NCBI GenBank assembly: GCA_951799405.1
Contig: OX637352.1
Location: 15,696,820 to 15,760,819 of the forward strand
DNA length: 64,000 nt
From: Agapetus fuscipes
Lineage: Eukaryota; Arthropoda; Insecta; Trichoptera; Glossosomatidae
Direction of reading: 5' to 3'
Below the pieces are notes generated by a model. It saw only the letters and a list, made by a program, of their open reading frames with translations, was not told the DNA's origin and ran no database searches. Made by a program: the position numbers and the translations under genes. Positions 12,721-22,645 of this stretch are shown here, in pieces (the first letter of the stretch is position 1; each line of letters begins with the position of its first letter).

Positions 12721-13513
12721 ATCCTTATACGTATGGAAAATAAATGCTTTGATTTTTTTTTTTGAACGACTGTTATGTTCGACAACTTTAATATAAAAAA
12801 AAAGTTAATGTCAGTATTACTCATAATGTCAAAAATCACTGGAACGCAAATAACAAAAAAAAGTAATAAGTAAAAATATACTTCTTTTTTTATGTTTTCA
12901 ATTTAACAATAGTATTAATCAAGAACAATTTTGCAGCTTCATGCAAGGACAATGATTTTAAAGCGTAAATGAGCTTTAAAATAGATTAAAGTGTGAGGTG
13001 AAATGATAGTGGAAAAGTGAAAGTAGGGAAATTTTGAATTCTCATGATGGTTTTTCATGAACTACTGATGGTTAATGCTTTTAGTGCGGGGCTTTCTTCA
13101 CACTGCCCACATCGCGTTTTTTTCTTTTATTGTTCAATATTAAATCTGAGAAGTTGTCAGCACTGATGATAACAAAACAACATCTTGCAACATTTGAAAA
13201 TGAATTTAAATTTGATCCCTTGATTACAAAAATAAAACTTCAGTAATTTTGTTTAAAAATATTTTTCTTTATTTTTTTGTATTGTTAATGGGTATATAGG
13301 TATTTAAAAATGAAAAGAAAAAGAAGAAGAAAAATCTCAAATGTCAGCGGCACATAACCTAAAAATAAGATGTGATCAAAATTAAAGAAAAATAAGATAT
13401 TTTAGCATGTAAAATAGAACAACAATGCAGAAAATTATTGATTGTTGTAAATATTTTTACATTATGTTTATTGACAAATATCAAAGATGAACCATTTATG
13501 AATAATATGCTTT
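12721..13513. promoter_or_regulatory. Presumed HP1 promoter region; otherwise unassigned
   Basis: This AT-rich stretch lies upstream of the predicted 5' UTR exon and is duplicated almost base for base at 28500-29335. No TATA box or initiator could be assigned with confidence. Confidence 0.3.
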
Positions 13514-13710
13514 TGTAAAGGTCTTTGGGTGTTGGGTGTTATTAAATAAAACTCTTGCATGCCCTTTTCTTACACGCAAATTTTATTGTTTTTTCCAAGC
13601 TATTGTTTTTGGGAACAAAAGAAGCAGCATTCTAAAATTCAAAATTAACAGTTTTGTTAGGAACAGTATTGCCATCTATTTGTGCTTCTTGAAAGCTTTT
13701 GATCACTACA
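13514..13710 (-). repeat. TRIM LTR (3' LTR in element orientation)
   Basis: 197 bp, TG...CA ends, reads identical to 14740-14936. Confidence 0.8.
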
Positions 13711-14035
13711 GAGGTCCCCTCCAGCATTTGCCAAGGGCAGATGCGATGAAGGTGGTGATCGGTGAGTCTTAATATTCTCTCAGGTTTTTAGTAGAATCTG
13801 TCTGGAAAGTGGACTCGTCGGCCAGATCTTGTTGTGCCGTTGTCCGGTGGTTGCTGCTTGTTGCAGCAGTGTTTGCTGTGCCGTTGTTTGGCGGTTGGTT
13901 GTGCTGTAGTTCAGCGGTTGTTGTTTGTTGTGCTGGGCAGCTATGTTGGGCGACGTTCAAACCTCCAGGGCCTTGTTGCACTGGTTGGAATTGAGGAGTC
14001 GGCTGCAGCGGGAGTTGCTGTAGTTCAGCGGTTGC

Positions 14036-14500
14036 TGTGCCGTAGTTCGGCGGGTTGCTGCTTGTTGCAGCAGTTGCTGTGCCGTAGTTCGGCGGGTTGC
14101 TGCTTGTTGCAGCAGTTGCTGTGCCGTAGTTCGGCGGGTTGCTGCTTGTTGCAGCAGTTACTGTGCCATAGTTTGGCGGGTTGCTGCTTGTTGCAGCAGT
14201 TGCTGTGCCATAGTTTGGCGGGTTGCTGCTTGTTGCAGCAGTTGCTGTGCCATAGTTTGGCGGGTTGCTGCTTGTTGCAGCAGTTGCTGTGCCATAGTTT
14301 GGCGGGTTGCTGCTTGTTGCAGCAGTTGCTGTGCCATAGTTTGGCGGGTTGCTGCTTGTTGCAGCAGTTGTTGTGCCGTAGTTCGGCGGGTTGCTGCTTG
14401 TTGCAGCAGTTGCTGTGCCATAGTTTGGCGGGTTGCTGCTTGTTGCAGCAGTTGTTGTGCCGTAGTTCGGCGGGTTGCTGCTGGTTGCAGCATGGTGGTT
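14036..14500. repeat. 42-bp minisatellite inside the TRIM, about 11 units
   Basis: Units recur every 42 bases from about 14042 to 14462. There are two types, GCCGTAGTTCGGCGG (type 1) and GCCATAGTTTGGCGG (type 2), in the order 1,1,1,2,2,2,2,2,1,2,1. Since 42 is a multiple of three, every frame gives a 14-residue peptide repeat; the sense-strand frame (14660-14025) stays open as a Q/N-rich repeat. There is no sign that it is translated. It is not a CRISPR array, because there are no unique spacers. Confidence 0.85.
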
Positions 14501-14739
14501 GCTGTGCCGTTGTTCGGCAGTGCAGCATGGTGGTCCCGCTGGGCAGCTTTGTTGAGCGACGTCCGATCCTCCAGTGCCTAGTTGCGCTGGGAGGTATTGG
14601 GGAGTCAGCTGCAGCGGGCTGAGGGTTAGTGTGCACTCTCAGGTTGTTTGTGTGGTCCATAGACCAACGTCGTTACGCCGGGTTGGCGGCATTTTGATGC
14701 GCACTTTGGCTTTCATTGTTATTTCGTCGGGGTCACCAA

Positions 14740-14936
14740 TGTAAAGGTCTTTGGGTGTTGGGTGTTATTAAATAAAACTCTTGCATGCCCTTTTCTTACA
14801 CGCAAATTTTATTGTTTTTTCCAAGCTATTGTTTTTGGGAACAAAAGAAGCAGCATTCTAAAATTCAAAATTAACAGTTTTGTTAGGAACAGTATTGCCA
14901 TCTATTTGTGCTTCTTGAAAGCTTTTGATCACTACA
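14740..14936 (-). repeat. TRIM LTR (5' LTR in element orientation)
   Basis: 197 bp, reads identical to 13514-13710; the tRNA-Trp-like primer site abuts it at 14739. Confidence 0.8.
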
Positions 14937-15024
14937 CTTTTATGTAGGTAATTTTCTTTTTATCGTACGTAGGTAGGTAGGTAGACACGTGAGTATAGGT
15001 AGGCATTTTTTTTCAGGATGGATA

Positions 15025-15265
15025 AAAGTAAGCTACATATATAGTGTAACGTTTTGCCCTTTTGATCCCGAAGGGTTCGCACGTGGCAAGTAAAACCTAC
15101 TTATTTTTACAGGTAGGTTCTCAGCTCCCGAGGTGGCTGGTACCTGGTACTCATTTCTTGTAAAAGCTGAGTAAACCATGCCGTTTTTATTTATTTTGAA
15201 TTTGAAATAAACACCGAAATGGGAAATCATTTTTGAAACCCTCAGTTCGAACCCGAGCTTTCATG
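15025..15265 (-). repeat. SINE-C, minus strand
   Basis: Contains GTGTAACGTTTTGCCC, GTTCGCACGTGGCAAG and the ACACCGAAATGGGAAATCAT body. The HP1 duplication ends inside this element's counterpart at 29430-29590. Confidence 0.65.
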
Positions 15266-15281
15266 CAAGCACTCTATCCAA

Positions 15282-15366
15282 GCCAGGGGTCGGCAATCTT
15301 TTGTTGTAAAAGGGCCAAATATTTTACGTGGGATTTAGCGCGGGCCGCACTTGGGCAATGGCGGAT
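15282..15366. other. Possible hAT-like end
   Basis: CCAGGGGTCGGCAATCTTTT followed by AAAGGGCCAAAT and GCGGGCCGCACTTGGG resembles the terminal region of some hAT transposons. No matching other end was found. Confidence 0.25.
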
Positions 15367-15369
15367 CTA

Positions 15370-15783
15370 ACGGTCAGCATTTCAGCACATGCTGACTTCT
15401 CACAAGCAGACACGTACAAGTTCGCGCTTGCAGATGCCGCATGTGAACCTACAACACAAAAACCAAATCTTAAATGGACATATCGCATGCTTAATCATAA
15501 AGAGAAATAACTCAAAAAAGAAGAATGTTGGGAAATCACGTTTGAAGTTCAGACAACTAAGTAGTACAAGTTGCATGGGATGAAAAAGGCGACCGATGTT
15601 TTATCTAAGTCATATTCGTCCAAATTGAACGACTGTCGCATTCTACCTATATTCTTCTCGCATTGTTCTTGCGTTTCATTACAAAATCTCGATTTTCCAA
15701 ATTTTTGAGTTATTGCTCTTTATTATTAAGCGTGCGATATGTACATCCTGCAACTCTTGCCGACCTTCCCTGACACAGAGGTC
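15370..15783 (-). repeat. RepA split by MITE-G
   Basis: Bases 15370-15483 and 15737-15783 are RepA on the minus strand, interrupted by the inverted-repeat element at 15484-15736. Confidence 0.7.
15484..15736. mobile_element. MITE-G copy 1 (253 bp)
   Basis: The ends are an inverted repeat, CGCATGCTTAATCATAAAGA against TCTTTATTATTAAGCGTGCG in reverse, with ATAT on both sides (15480-15483, 15737-15740). The centre GGGAAATCACGTTTGAAG is shared with copies at 32424 and 52558. Confidence 0.75.
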
Positions 15784-15893
15784 CATAATCTAAGTTGCAA
15801 GGATATATATAGATTCAAAGCTTATATACAATGCATGCCCACAAACAAACTTTTGCCTGTAACTTTTGCCAACCTTCCCTGGAACAGGGATCT
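15783..15893 (-). repeat. RepA, internally deleted
   Basis: Starts and ends match RepA (ATAATCTAAGTTGCAAGG; TTTTGCCAACCTTCCCTGG) but the middle is missing. Confidence 0.55.
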
Positions 15894-16147
15894 AATCTAA
15901 TCTAATCTAAGCTGCAAAGATAATATATATCATTTAATATTTATATTAAATGCATTGCCACAAGCAGACATGTATATAATTTCACGCTAACACATGCCGC
16001 ATGTGGACCTGCAATATAAAAACCCAATCGCAAATGAACATAAGCCCTGCAACTCTTGCCGTCGTCCCTGAAACAGGGGTGACATTGGCAAAGTGAACCA
16101 TTTTTACAGCATGGGTGGTCAGCCGCATACCAACCTATAAGTCAAGG
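15893..16147 (-). repeat. RepA, full length
   Basis: 255 bp with a TCTAA repeat on the plus-strand left side and CCTATAAGTCAAGG at the right. First part of the RepA/SINE-C/SINE-B composite that recurs at 30120-30600. Confidence 0.8.
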
Positions 16148-16149
16148 AA

Positions 16150-16270
16150 CTGCATGTGGCGCGTGGAACTTTATTGTGTTCCATGGAGTTATATTAAAAT
16201 CCTATAAATCCATGTTGTATTCACAGGTAAGGGGGCAGGTCTTACGCCAACCACTTAACTTGAAGTGGGG
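16150..16270 (-). repeat. SINE-C internal piece of a composite repeat
   Basis: GCATGTGGCGCGTGGAAC and CACAGGTAAGGGGGCAGGTC match SINE-C. Compared with 30388-30470 this copy carries about 45 extra bases. Confidence 0.6.
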
Positions 16271-16400
16271 GAATATATTTGAAAATATAAATGGTAGGTA
16301 TATCCATGGTATATATTTTTATGTGTTCCGCCGGGATTCGAAACCACAACCGTCCATGTACGAGCCAGAAGTGTTAACCACTAGACTACGGATCGGTCAA
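16271..16400 (-). repeat. SINE-B 5' half of a composite repeat
   Basis: Contains the tRNA-like head on the minus strand (GGGATTCGAAACCACAAC, ACTAGACTACGGATCGGTC). Confidence 0.65.
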
Positions 16401-16475
16401 TATGGGTGGTTAGTGTCATATTATCGTTTCAATATTCGATTTTGATTTCTAAAAACGGTAATTTAAAAAATATAA

Positions 16476-16757
16476 TTTGTCGTGTATGTTCCTTGACTTA
16501 TATATAGACTTATAGGTTAGTATGCGGCTGACCACCCATGCTGTAAAAATGGTTCACTTTGCCAATGTCACCCCTGTCTCAGGGAAGGACGGCAAGAGTT
16601 GCAGGGTGTATGTCCATTTGAGATTTGGTTTTTATGTTGTAGGTTCACATGAGGCATGTGCAAGCGCGAACTTGTACGTGTCTGGTTGTGAGAATGCATG
16701 TAATGTGAATCTTCAATGTAACATATCTTTGCAACTTAGCTTAGATTAGTATCGATT
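16476..16757 (+). repeat. RepA with RTE-2 3' UTR bases
   Basis: The copy begins upstream of the usual RepA start (AATTTGTCGTGTATGTTCC), words also present in the RTE-2 3' UTR at 34485-34505, and has a small duplication of ACTTATA. Confidence 0.75.
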
Positions 16758-16825
16758 TAAAAAAAAAAAAAGGCACTTTCGATAATTGTAGGTACCTACC
16801 TATGTCTTTCGATCTTCTTTGCCCA

Positions 16826-17180
16826 TCCCTAGGAAGTCCCATATTGTTGTCTTACCACGGGTGAAAAGCTGTGCACGCCTCTGATTTGCTGTTACAATGC
16901 AGAGGTCATCTCTCTCTGTTGTTTCTGCTGCAGGTTATGGCGACTGCCCTGCTGCCCTTTGTCGATATGGGTCACACAACTGTGTAGGTACGAGCATGCC
17001 TACTGCCGTATCTAGCGGCACATACATTACACGAATAGGCGCCTATAGCCTATTCTGCGGCCCAGCTGCCTACTTTATGCTGCTCTGCGGAAGCGAGTAA
17101 AGGGCCTTCTCGGTGGTTTTACGGTTCCATGATAGAACGACACAGTGACAAAACGACACATGACAGAACAAAACATGACC
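16826..17180 (+). repeat. Dispersed repeat H, copy 1
   Basis: Shared with 32748-33105 (CCCTAGGAAGTCCCATATTG, GTGCACGCCTCTGATTTGCT, GGCGCCTATAGCCTATTCTG). It ends with tandem ACGACACATGACAGAAC-like words and ACGACTAGGGATGGG. Confidence 0.65.
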
Positions 17181-17289
17181 TAACGACTAGGGATGGGCCG
17201 AATGTGGTTTGATCCAAATACGAACTTCAACCGAACATTCGGTTAAGATAAAAAAATCGGCCGAATTACGGTTCAATTTTAAGTTATGG

Positions 17290-17500
17290 TATTCCTTGAC
17301 TTATAGCTGACCACTCATAATGTAAAAAAATGGTTCACTTTGCCAATGTCACCCCTGTTTCAGAGAAGGTCGGCAAGAGTTGCAGGGCTTATATTCATTT
17401 GAGATTGGGTTTTTATATTGTAGGTCCACATGCGGTATGTGTTAGCGCAAACTTGTACGTATCTGCTTGTGGGAATACGTTTTATATGAATCTTAAAAGA
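17290..17500 (+). repeat. RepA, truncated
   Basis: Runs from CCTTGACTTATAGCTGACC to TATGAATCTTAAAAG, followed by a CCCTTAT-rich simple repeat. Confidence 0.65.
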
Positions 17501-18012
17501 TATATCCCTTATCCCTTTCCCTTATCCCTTATATCTTCTTTATATATATCTTTATAAAAATCAACGGCCTCCCCATACAAAATAATGGTGCGTTAATGGC
17601 ATTCAAACTGAAGAACTCCTGAACAGATGCACGTCATATTCACAACAAATATTGTTCAGGACTTGGGATGTGCTTCCTCATCATTAGTAGATTTTAAATT
17701 GTTGTTTTTTAAATAAATAAACATGATCGATCACAACACCTTTTTATGTAAAACCTATGCGTGAAACTAAACTCATATTGACATTCGAATTTCAAATAAA
17801 TTGCCAACACTTCAACATAGGCTTCAAAGTTGCCATACAAGTCGATTCTTTTTCTGTTGAATTCCGTTGAGTACCTACCTATATTCTTTATTTATTTCAA
17901 AATTATACTTCAACCAGTTATTACATGTATTTTTTAGAAATAATTACGATCAATTAGGTCAACTTTTTATATGGAACCATACTTTTTGAGGCATTTAATC
18001 TTTTTAATATTA
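17501..18012. other. Simple repeat, then unassigned AT-rich DNA
   Basis: CCCTTATCC-type words at 17505-17535; nothing further recognised. Confidence 0.3.
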
Positions 18013-18250
18013 CAATATATAATCTAAGTTGCATAGATGCATTAACATTTATAATTCATATTCAATGCACGCCCCCATGGAGACACGAGTAAGTTCGCGC
18101 TTATCAATGCTGCATGTGTAATAACAAATAAAAATTTCAGCCTCTCATAACCATAAGCCCTGCAACTTTTGCCGACCTTTACAGAAACAGGGGGAACATT
18201 TGTTAAGTGAACCCATTTATGCGATATGGGTGGTAAGCCTCATAATAACC
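18013..18250 (-). repeat. RepA variant (array type)
   Basis: Belongs to the divergent RepA subtype that is tandemly arrayed at 23505-24541 (GCCCCCATGGAGACACGAGT). Confidence 0.6.
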
Positions 18251-18467
18251 CTTACTTGAAGGAATTTGAGTTTGAAAAATCCTTAAGGGGGCGCTCTCAT
18301 GTTGCACCGCGCCGAAAGCTGTCAAAGTTGCGACCCGTTTCCCCCCATCCCCTTTCGCCTCAGACCGTATGGATTTAGCCCCACAAAATATGCTCGACTT
18401 GCTATTGCCGTTTGAAGATTTTTTTTTACATACGACTTTTGTGGATCTCCCATCACGCAAAAAAAAA
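18251..18467. other. Unassigned, locally GC-rich
   Basis: A GC-rich patch (GGGGGCGCTCTCATGTTGCA, CCGTTTCCCCCCATCCCC) of unknown origin. Confidence 0.25.
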
Positions 18468-18793
18468 AAACGCAACTAAGCTACACATATAGTGTAACTT
18501 CTTGCCTGTGTTATCCCCGAAGGGGTCACATGTGGCCATTCGGGACCTATTTATTTATACAGGTAAGGGGACCGGCCTTACACCAACAACTTTTAGTTGA
18601 AGTGGGGTTTCCCAACTCCCGAGAGTGCTGGTACTCATTTTTTGTGAAGGCTGAGTAAACCTTGCCGGTATTTTATTTTGGGGTTTGAAATAAACACCAA
18701 AATGGGAAATCATTTCTGACACCCTCGGTGGGATTCGAACCCGAGCTTTCGGCATGGAATGCAAGCACTCTACCACCTGAGCTATCTACCGGA
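18468..18793 (-). repeat. SINE-C, full length
   Basis: Minus strand, from the head (B-box as GGATTCGAACCCGAGC) to CGCAACTAAGCTACACATAT. Confidence 0.8.
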
Positions 18794-18839
18794 CTATAGG
18801 ACAGGATTTCTTAAAAAAAAAAAAAAATTATAACGCTTT

Positions 18840-18925
18840 CGTCTTTACATTAAGTGTGGCCTGAGCCTCTAGAAAAGTCTCCTCTACTTTTTTCTATCCT
18901 TACATACTGATCTCAGTTCATTTAT
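18840..18925 (-). pseudogene. Short RTE 3' scrap
   Basis: TTTTTTCTATCCTTACATAC resembles the RTE KDRKKW region in reverse. Very short. Confidence 0.3.
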
Positions 18926-19040
18926 ATCCATTGCTTCTTCCCATAATTTCCACTTTGTACTTATTTTTATCCCGAAAATGTAAGCAGGTAGGTTTATGAA
19001 TTTGAGATATATTGAACTTTTATAAATGGCTACCATAGCA

Positions 19041-19248
19041 TTTTTTTTTTTTTTTTAAATAGATTTGTGGAAAGGAATGTAATCCACCAACCTATTTTAC
19101 CTGGCCAGTTGTCTTCATGCGAAAACAGAAGCTTGTGTGCATGCAACGGCATCTGTTGAACCAGGGTCGAAGTTATCGGCGCGGGATTCGAACCAGCGTT
19201 ATCCGGTTCCAAATAACCTGACTCGATCCCCGCGGCTATAACACCGAC
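19041..19248 (-). repeat. SINE-D, full length
   Basis: Minus strand head GTCGGTGTTATAGCCGCGGG with B-box GGTTCGAATCCCGCG, a CCTGGTTCAACAGATG body, CATTCCTTTCCACAAATC and an A tail (T-run at 19041-19056). Confidence 0.75.
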
Positions 19249-19352
19249 ATTATATTACATATTTCATAGTGACATTTGAATAGAGTAACTAATTAAAAGT
19301 AGATAAATACATAATGAAATATTTTGTACCTATTGATATAGATTAGATTAGA

Positions 19353-19682
19353 TTAAAACGCAACTAAGCTACATATATAGTGTGACTTCTTGCCGCGTTA
19401 TCCCCGAAAGGGTCGCATGTGGCGAGTTGAACCTATTTATTTTTACAGGTAAGGGGGCCGGCCTTACGCCAACCACTTCAGTTGAAGTAGGGGTTTCTCA
19501 GCTCCCGAGGGGGCTGATACTCATTTCTTGTGAAGGCTGAGTAAACCTTGCCGGTATTTTTATTTTGGGGTTTGAAATAAACACCGAAATAGGAAATCAT
19601 TTCTGACACCCTCCTCGGTGGGATTCGAACCCGAGCTCACGGGGTAGTATGCGAGCACTCTACCAACTGAGCTATCGACCGG
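19353..19682 (-). repeat. SINE-C, full length
   Basis: Minus strand; a clear head (ACCAACTGAGCTATCGACCG) and B-box, ending CGCAACTAAGCTACATATAT. Confidence 0.8.
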
Positions 19683-20040
19683 AAAAAAATATATTTTTCT
19701 TTTTTAAAAAATGAAATCTGTGACTATACAGTCACACAGTGCCAACCAAATAAAAACCAGAAAACAAAAAAAAACAATCTGCAAGTAACTATAAACACAA
19801 GTCATTATGTCAACAAAATGAGTCCTAAGGTAGACAGGGTTTTCTAGGAATCAGCTTAACTTGTTGGACTAATGTATTGTTAATTTCTTTGTTGGTAATT
19901 CAAAAGACTCTACCTGAAGTCTCTTATAGATGAGTCGTATAGAATCAAAGGCGGCAATCTAAAAATAAATAAATTGACATGAAGGGTCGTGGGTTCGAAT
20001 CCCCACGGAGTGCAAAGGAATATAATTTATATTATTTAAA
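19683..20040. other. Unassigned AT-rich DNA
   Basis: A short GGGTTCGAATCCCCACGGAG word at 19990-20009 is an isolated B-box-like SINE scrap. Nothing else was recognised. Confidence 0.3.
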
Positions 20041-20045
20041 ACAAA

Positions 20046-20140
20046 CCGGTCCGTAGTCCAATGATAACACTTCGGACTCTGAATGAAAGGTTGCGGGTTC
20101 GAATGCCAGCGGAGCACAAAAAATATAGCGTTTGGCCAAA
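20046..20140 (+). repeat. SINE-B head
   Basis: ACCGGTCCGTAGTCCAATGA and GCGGGTTCGAATGCC form the tRNA-like head; the 3' half is replaced by an RTE-2/RepA end. Confidence 0.7.
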
Positions 20141-20149
20141 TTTTAACAA

Positions 20150-20425
20150 TTGATTTAAAAAATGTAATTTGTCGTGTATATTCCTTAACTTATAGGTTGG
20201 TATGCGGCTGACCACCCATGCTGTAAAAATTGTTCACTTTGCCAATGTCACCCCTGTTTCAGGGAAGGACGACAAGAGTTACAGGGCTTATGTTCATTTG
20301 AAATACGGGTTTTTATATTGTAGGTACACATGCGGCATGTTTAAGCGCGAACTTGTACGTGTCTGCTTGTGAGAATGCATATAATGTGAATCCCCAATGT
20401 AACATATCCTTGCAGTTTAGATAAG
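20150..20425 (+). repeat. RepA with RTE-2 3' UTR bases
   Basis: Begins ATTTAAAAAATGTAATTTGT as in the RTE-2 3' UTR at 34470-34490 and runs through the full RepA. Confidence 0.75.
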
Positions 20426-20665
20426 ATCACTTGGTAAGCATAAGTCATAGAAAAATGTCTTTCAAAAATCGAGAATCTTTTTTATGGGGGTAGGTAAAAT
20501 TTGAACAAAGAACCATTGTTTAACATATTATCCTATTTCTATTGAAAGACATAATATTACAATGACGACCAAATAGAAAAATATTATAATAAAGTATAGT
20601 TAAATATTTTGCACAAAAAAATGTCTTTTTTTTCATAATCCTTATAATAGAAATTATTCTGGTGA

Positions 20666-20905
20666 TGACCGGTCCGTAGTTCAGTGGTGACATTTCGGAC
20701 TCTGAATGGAATTTGTGGGTTCGAATCCCGGCGGAGCACAACAAGTATGCCATTTATATTTTCATATTTGCTCTTTGCTGGGTTGAAAAATTTATAAACC
20801 TTTACTCATGACCGGTAACAAAAGCTCCATCCCGCCTTACAGCAACTGGGTCTTGCTTGAGAATTGGCACTTTGTAGCGACGACGACCAAGCTCGTAAAA
20901 AGGTC
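20666..20905 (+). repeat. SINE-B
   Basis: Complete tRNA-like head, the TTTGCTCTTTGCTGGGTTG centre, and CGACGACCAAGCTCG; joined directly to GGTCGATAGCTC. Confidence 0.75.
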
Positions 20906-20911
20906 GATAGC

Positions 20912-21152
20912 TCTATAATCTATAATCTAAGTTGCAAAGATATATAATCATTTAAAGCTCTCAGATGTATGCCCACAAACCAACACGTGAAGTTCGCGCT
21001 TACAAATGCTGAATGTGTACTTACAAATAAAATCCAAACCTCAAATGAACATAAGCCCCACAACTTTTGTCGACCTTCCCTGACACATTGGCAAAGTGAA
21101 CCATTTTTCACAGTATGGGTGGTCAGCCTCATACCAACCTATAAGTCAAGGA
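20912..21152 (-). repeat. RepA
   Basis: Minus strand, ends CCAACCTATAAGTCAAGG on the plus strand. Confidence 0.75.
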
Positions 21153-21154
21153 AT

Positions 21155-21410
21155 CACTCAATTGGTAAAATGCTTGCATTCCATGCCGAGAGCAAGGGTT
21201 CGATCGCAAGGTTTACTCAGCCTTCACAAGAAATGAGCACCAGCCGGAGGTTGGAAAACCCCTACTTCAACTGAAACTGGTTGGTGTGAGGCCGGCCTCC
21301 TTACCTGTAAAAATAAATAGGTCCCGAATCGCCACATGCGACCCTTTCGGGGTTAACGCAGGCAAGAAGTTACACCATATGTGCAGCTTAGTTGTGTTTA
21401 TTCTAAGGTG
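21155..21410 (+). repeat. SINE-C
   Basis: Head TCACTCAATTGGTAAAATGC with B-box GGGTTCGATCG, then an internal deletion and the usual GTGCAGCTTAGTTGTG end. Confidence 0.7.
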
Positions 21411-21511
21411 ATGCAAAACACTCCTCAAGAGCCGAACTTTACCGTCGCTATGGAATGCACCTATTCTCAAGAAAGCCCCTATTACTGTGGAGCTGTAGGC
21501 TTAAAAAAAAT

Positions 21512-21806
21512 AGGCTGATTTATTTGGTGAGCGCTGTTTTTGTGTGAATCACACCTCAAGAGCCCTCTGCGAGCTTGGTCGTCGCTATAGAAATCGCCAA
21601 TTCTTAAGCAAGACCCAGTTGTTGTAAGGTTGGATGGACCTTTTGATGACCGGTCTTTGGTAAAGGTTTATGAATTTTTTCAACCCAGCGAAAGCAAATT
21701 TGAAAATATAAATGGTATATTTTTTGTGCTTCGCCGGGATTTGAGCCCACAACCTTCGAGTTACGAGTCCGAAGCGTTACCATTTGAACTACGGACCGGT
21801 CAATTT
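21512..21806 (-). repeat. SINE-B, full length
   Basis: Minus strand, from ACGGACCGGTC head to the GATTTATTTGGTGAGCGCTG end. Confidence 0.8.
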
Positions 21807-21986
21807 TACCAATAAATAAAATTCAATTTCTCGCCAGGAGCAAAAAAAAACACTTTTTTTCGCATATCAACTATTTATTCAGTTTTAATATTTTTTATTA
21901 AATAAATTAATAAACCTACTAATCAAGTAACCCATACTGTAATTTTATTACACCTATGTGTAAAAAATAAATTCCTTGACTTATAG

Positions 21987-22105
21987 GTCAACGACGTTAC
22001 CATGTTGAAAGCACCGGTTCCCATAGATCACCGAAGTTAAGCAACATTGGGCGCGGATAGTACTTGGATGGGTTACCGCTCAGGTACACCGCGTGTCGTT
22101 GGCAT
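21987..22105 (+). rRNA. 5S rRNA-like sequence, probable pseudogene
   Basis: About 119 bases match eukaryotic 5S rRNA along the whole length. Recognisable are GTCAACGACGTTACCATGTT, ATCACCGAAGTTAAGCAAC (box A), GGGCGCGGATAGTACTTGG (intermediate element), ATGGGTTACCGC (box C) and GTGTCGTTGGC at the end. The opening and closing strands can still form the terminal helix. Several positions differ from what I would expect of a functional 5S gene (CCCATAG where CTCGTCCG is usual). It follows the first bases of a RepA (CCTTGACTTATAG) and is followed at once by a SINE-B. There is no clear T-run terminator. It is probably a retroposed copy or part of a 5S-headed SINE. Confidence 0.7.
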
Positions 22106-22107
22106 CT

Positions 22108-22408
22108 TGCCCCGGTCCGTAGTGCAGTGGCAACCATCCGGACTCGTTAATGGAAGGTTGTGGATTCGAATCCCGGCGGAGCACAAAAAATTTACCAGTG
22201 TGCTTTCGAATGTGCTCTTCGCTGAGTCGAAAAATTCATAAACCTTTACCAAAGACCGGTCGCTGAAAGGTCCATCCAACCTTACAACTGGGTCTTGCTT
22301 GAGAATTGGCGCTTTTTACAGCGACGACCAAGCTCGCAGAGGGCTCTTCAGGTGTGATACACACAAAAATAGCGCTCACCAAATAAATCATCCTAATATT
22401 ATTATTAT
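22108..22408 (+). repeat. SINE-B joined to the 5S-like sequence
   Basis: Head CCGGTCCGTAGTGCAGTGGC with B-box GGATTCGAATCCCGG and an ATT repeat tail. Only two or three bases separate it from the 5S-like sequence. Confidence 0.8.
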
Positions 22409-22411
22409 TAT

Positions 22412-22645
22412 TTGGTATGAGGCTGACTACCCATACTGTAAAAAATGGTTTACTTTTCCAATATGTCACCCCTGTTTCAGGGAAGGTCGGCAAGAATTGC
22501 AGGGCTTATGTTCATTTGAGATTGGGTTTTTTATACTGTAGGTCCATATGCAGCATGTGTGAGCGTAAAATTATGCGTGTCTGCTTGTGGGAATGCATTT
22601 AATATGAATCTGAAATGATACATATATTTGCAACTTAGATTTAGA
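22412..22645 (+). repeat. RepA
   Basis: Starts GGTATGAGGCTGACTACCC directly after the SINE-B tail; ends GCAACTTAGATTTAGAT. Confidence 0.75.

Larger units (their letters stand above)
13514..14936 (-). mobile_element. TRIM-type LTR element with 42-bp minisatellite
   Basis: Two 197-bp direct repeats (13514-13710 and 14740-14936), which read identical by eye, bound about 1.03 kb. In minus orientation each begins TGTAGTGATC and ends ACCTTTACA. CTTT is duplicated at 13510-13513 and 14937-14940. Just inside the minus-strand 5' LTR, TTGGTGACCCCGACG matches the 3' end of insect tRNA-Trp over 14 bases, a typical primer-binding site. A purine run (GGAGGGGACC) precedes the 3' LTR. No gag or pol is present, so it depends on proteins made elsewhere. 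The duplicated HP1 block at 29320-29345 lacks it, so it inserted after that duplication. Confidence 0.8.

Noticed and set aside
14036..14500. CRISPR-like array
   Set aside because: The 42-bp units are contiguous with no unique spacers, lie inside an LTR element, and the genome is eukaryotic.
13834..14622. Long plus-strand open frame through the minisatellite
   Set aside because: It is antisense to the TRIM and open only because the unit length is a multiple of three.
15893..16147. RepA as a Helitron or DINE-1-like element
   Set aside because: One end could be read as TC, but there is no CTRR end and no 3' hairpin, and three copies are continuous with an RTE ORF.
16176..16445. Short open frames of 60-100 codons in SINE-B, SINE-C and RepA throughout the window
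   Set aside because: The same peptides recur wherever the repeat does and follow the repeat boundaries, with no start context or domain.
18700..18793. Possible tRNA genes in this and many other places with A- and B-box-like words
   Set aside because: Each is the head of a longer repeated SINE with a common 3' body; cloverleaf pairing is damaged and copies recur with the same non-tRNA downstream sequence.
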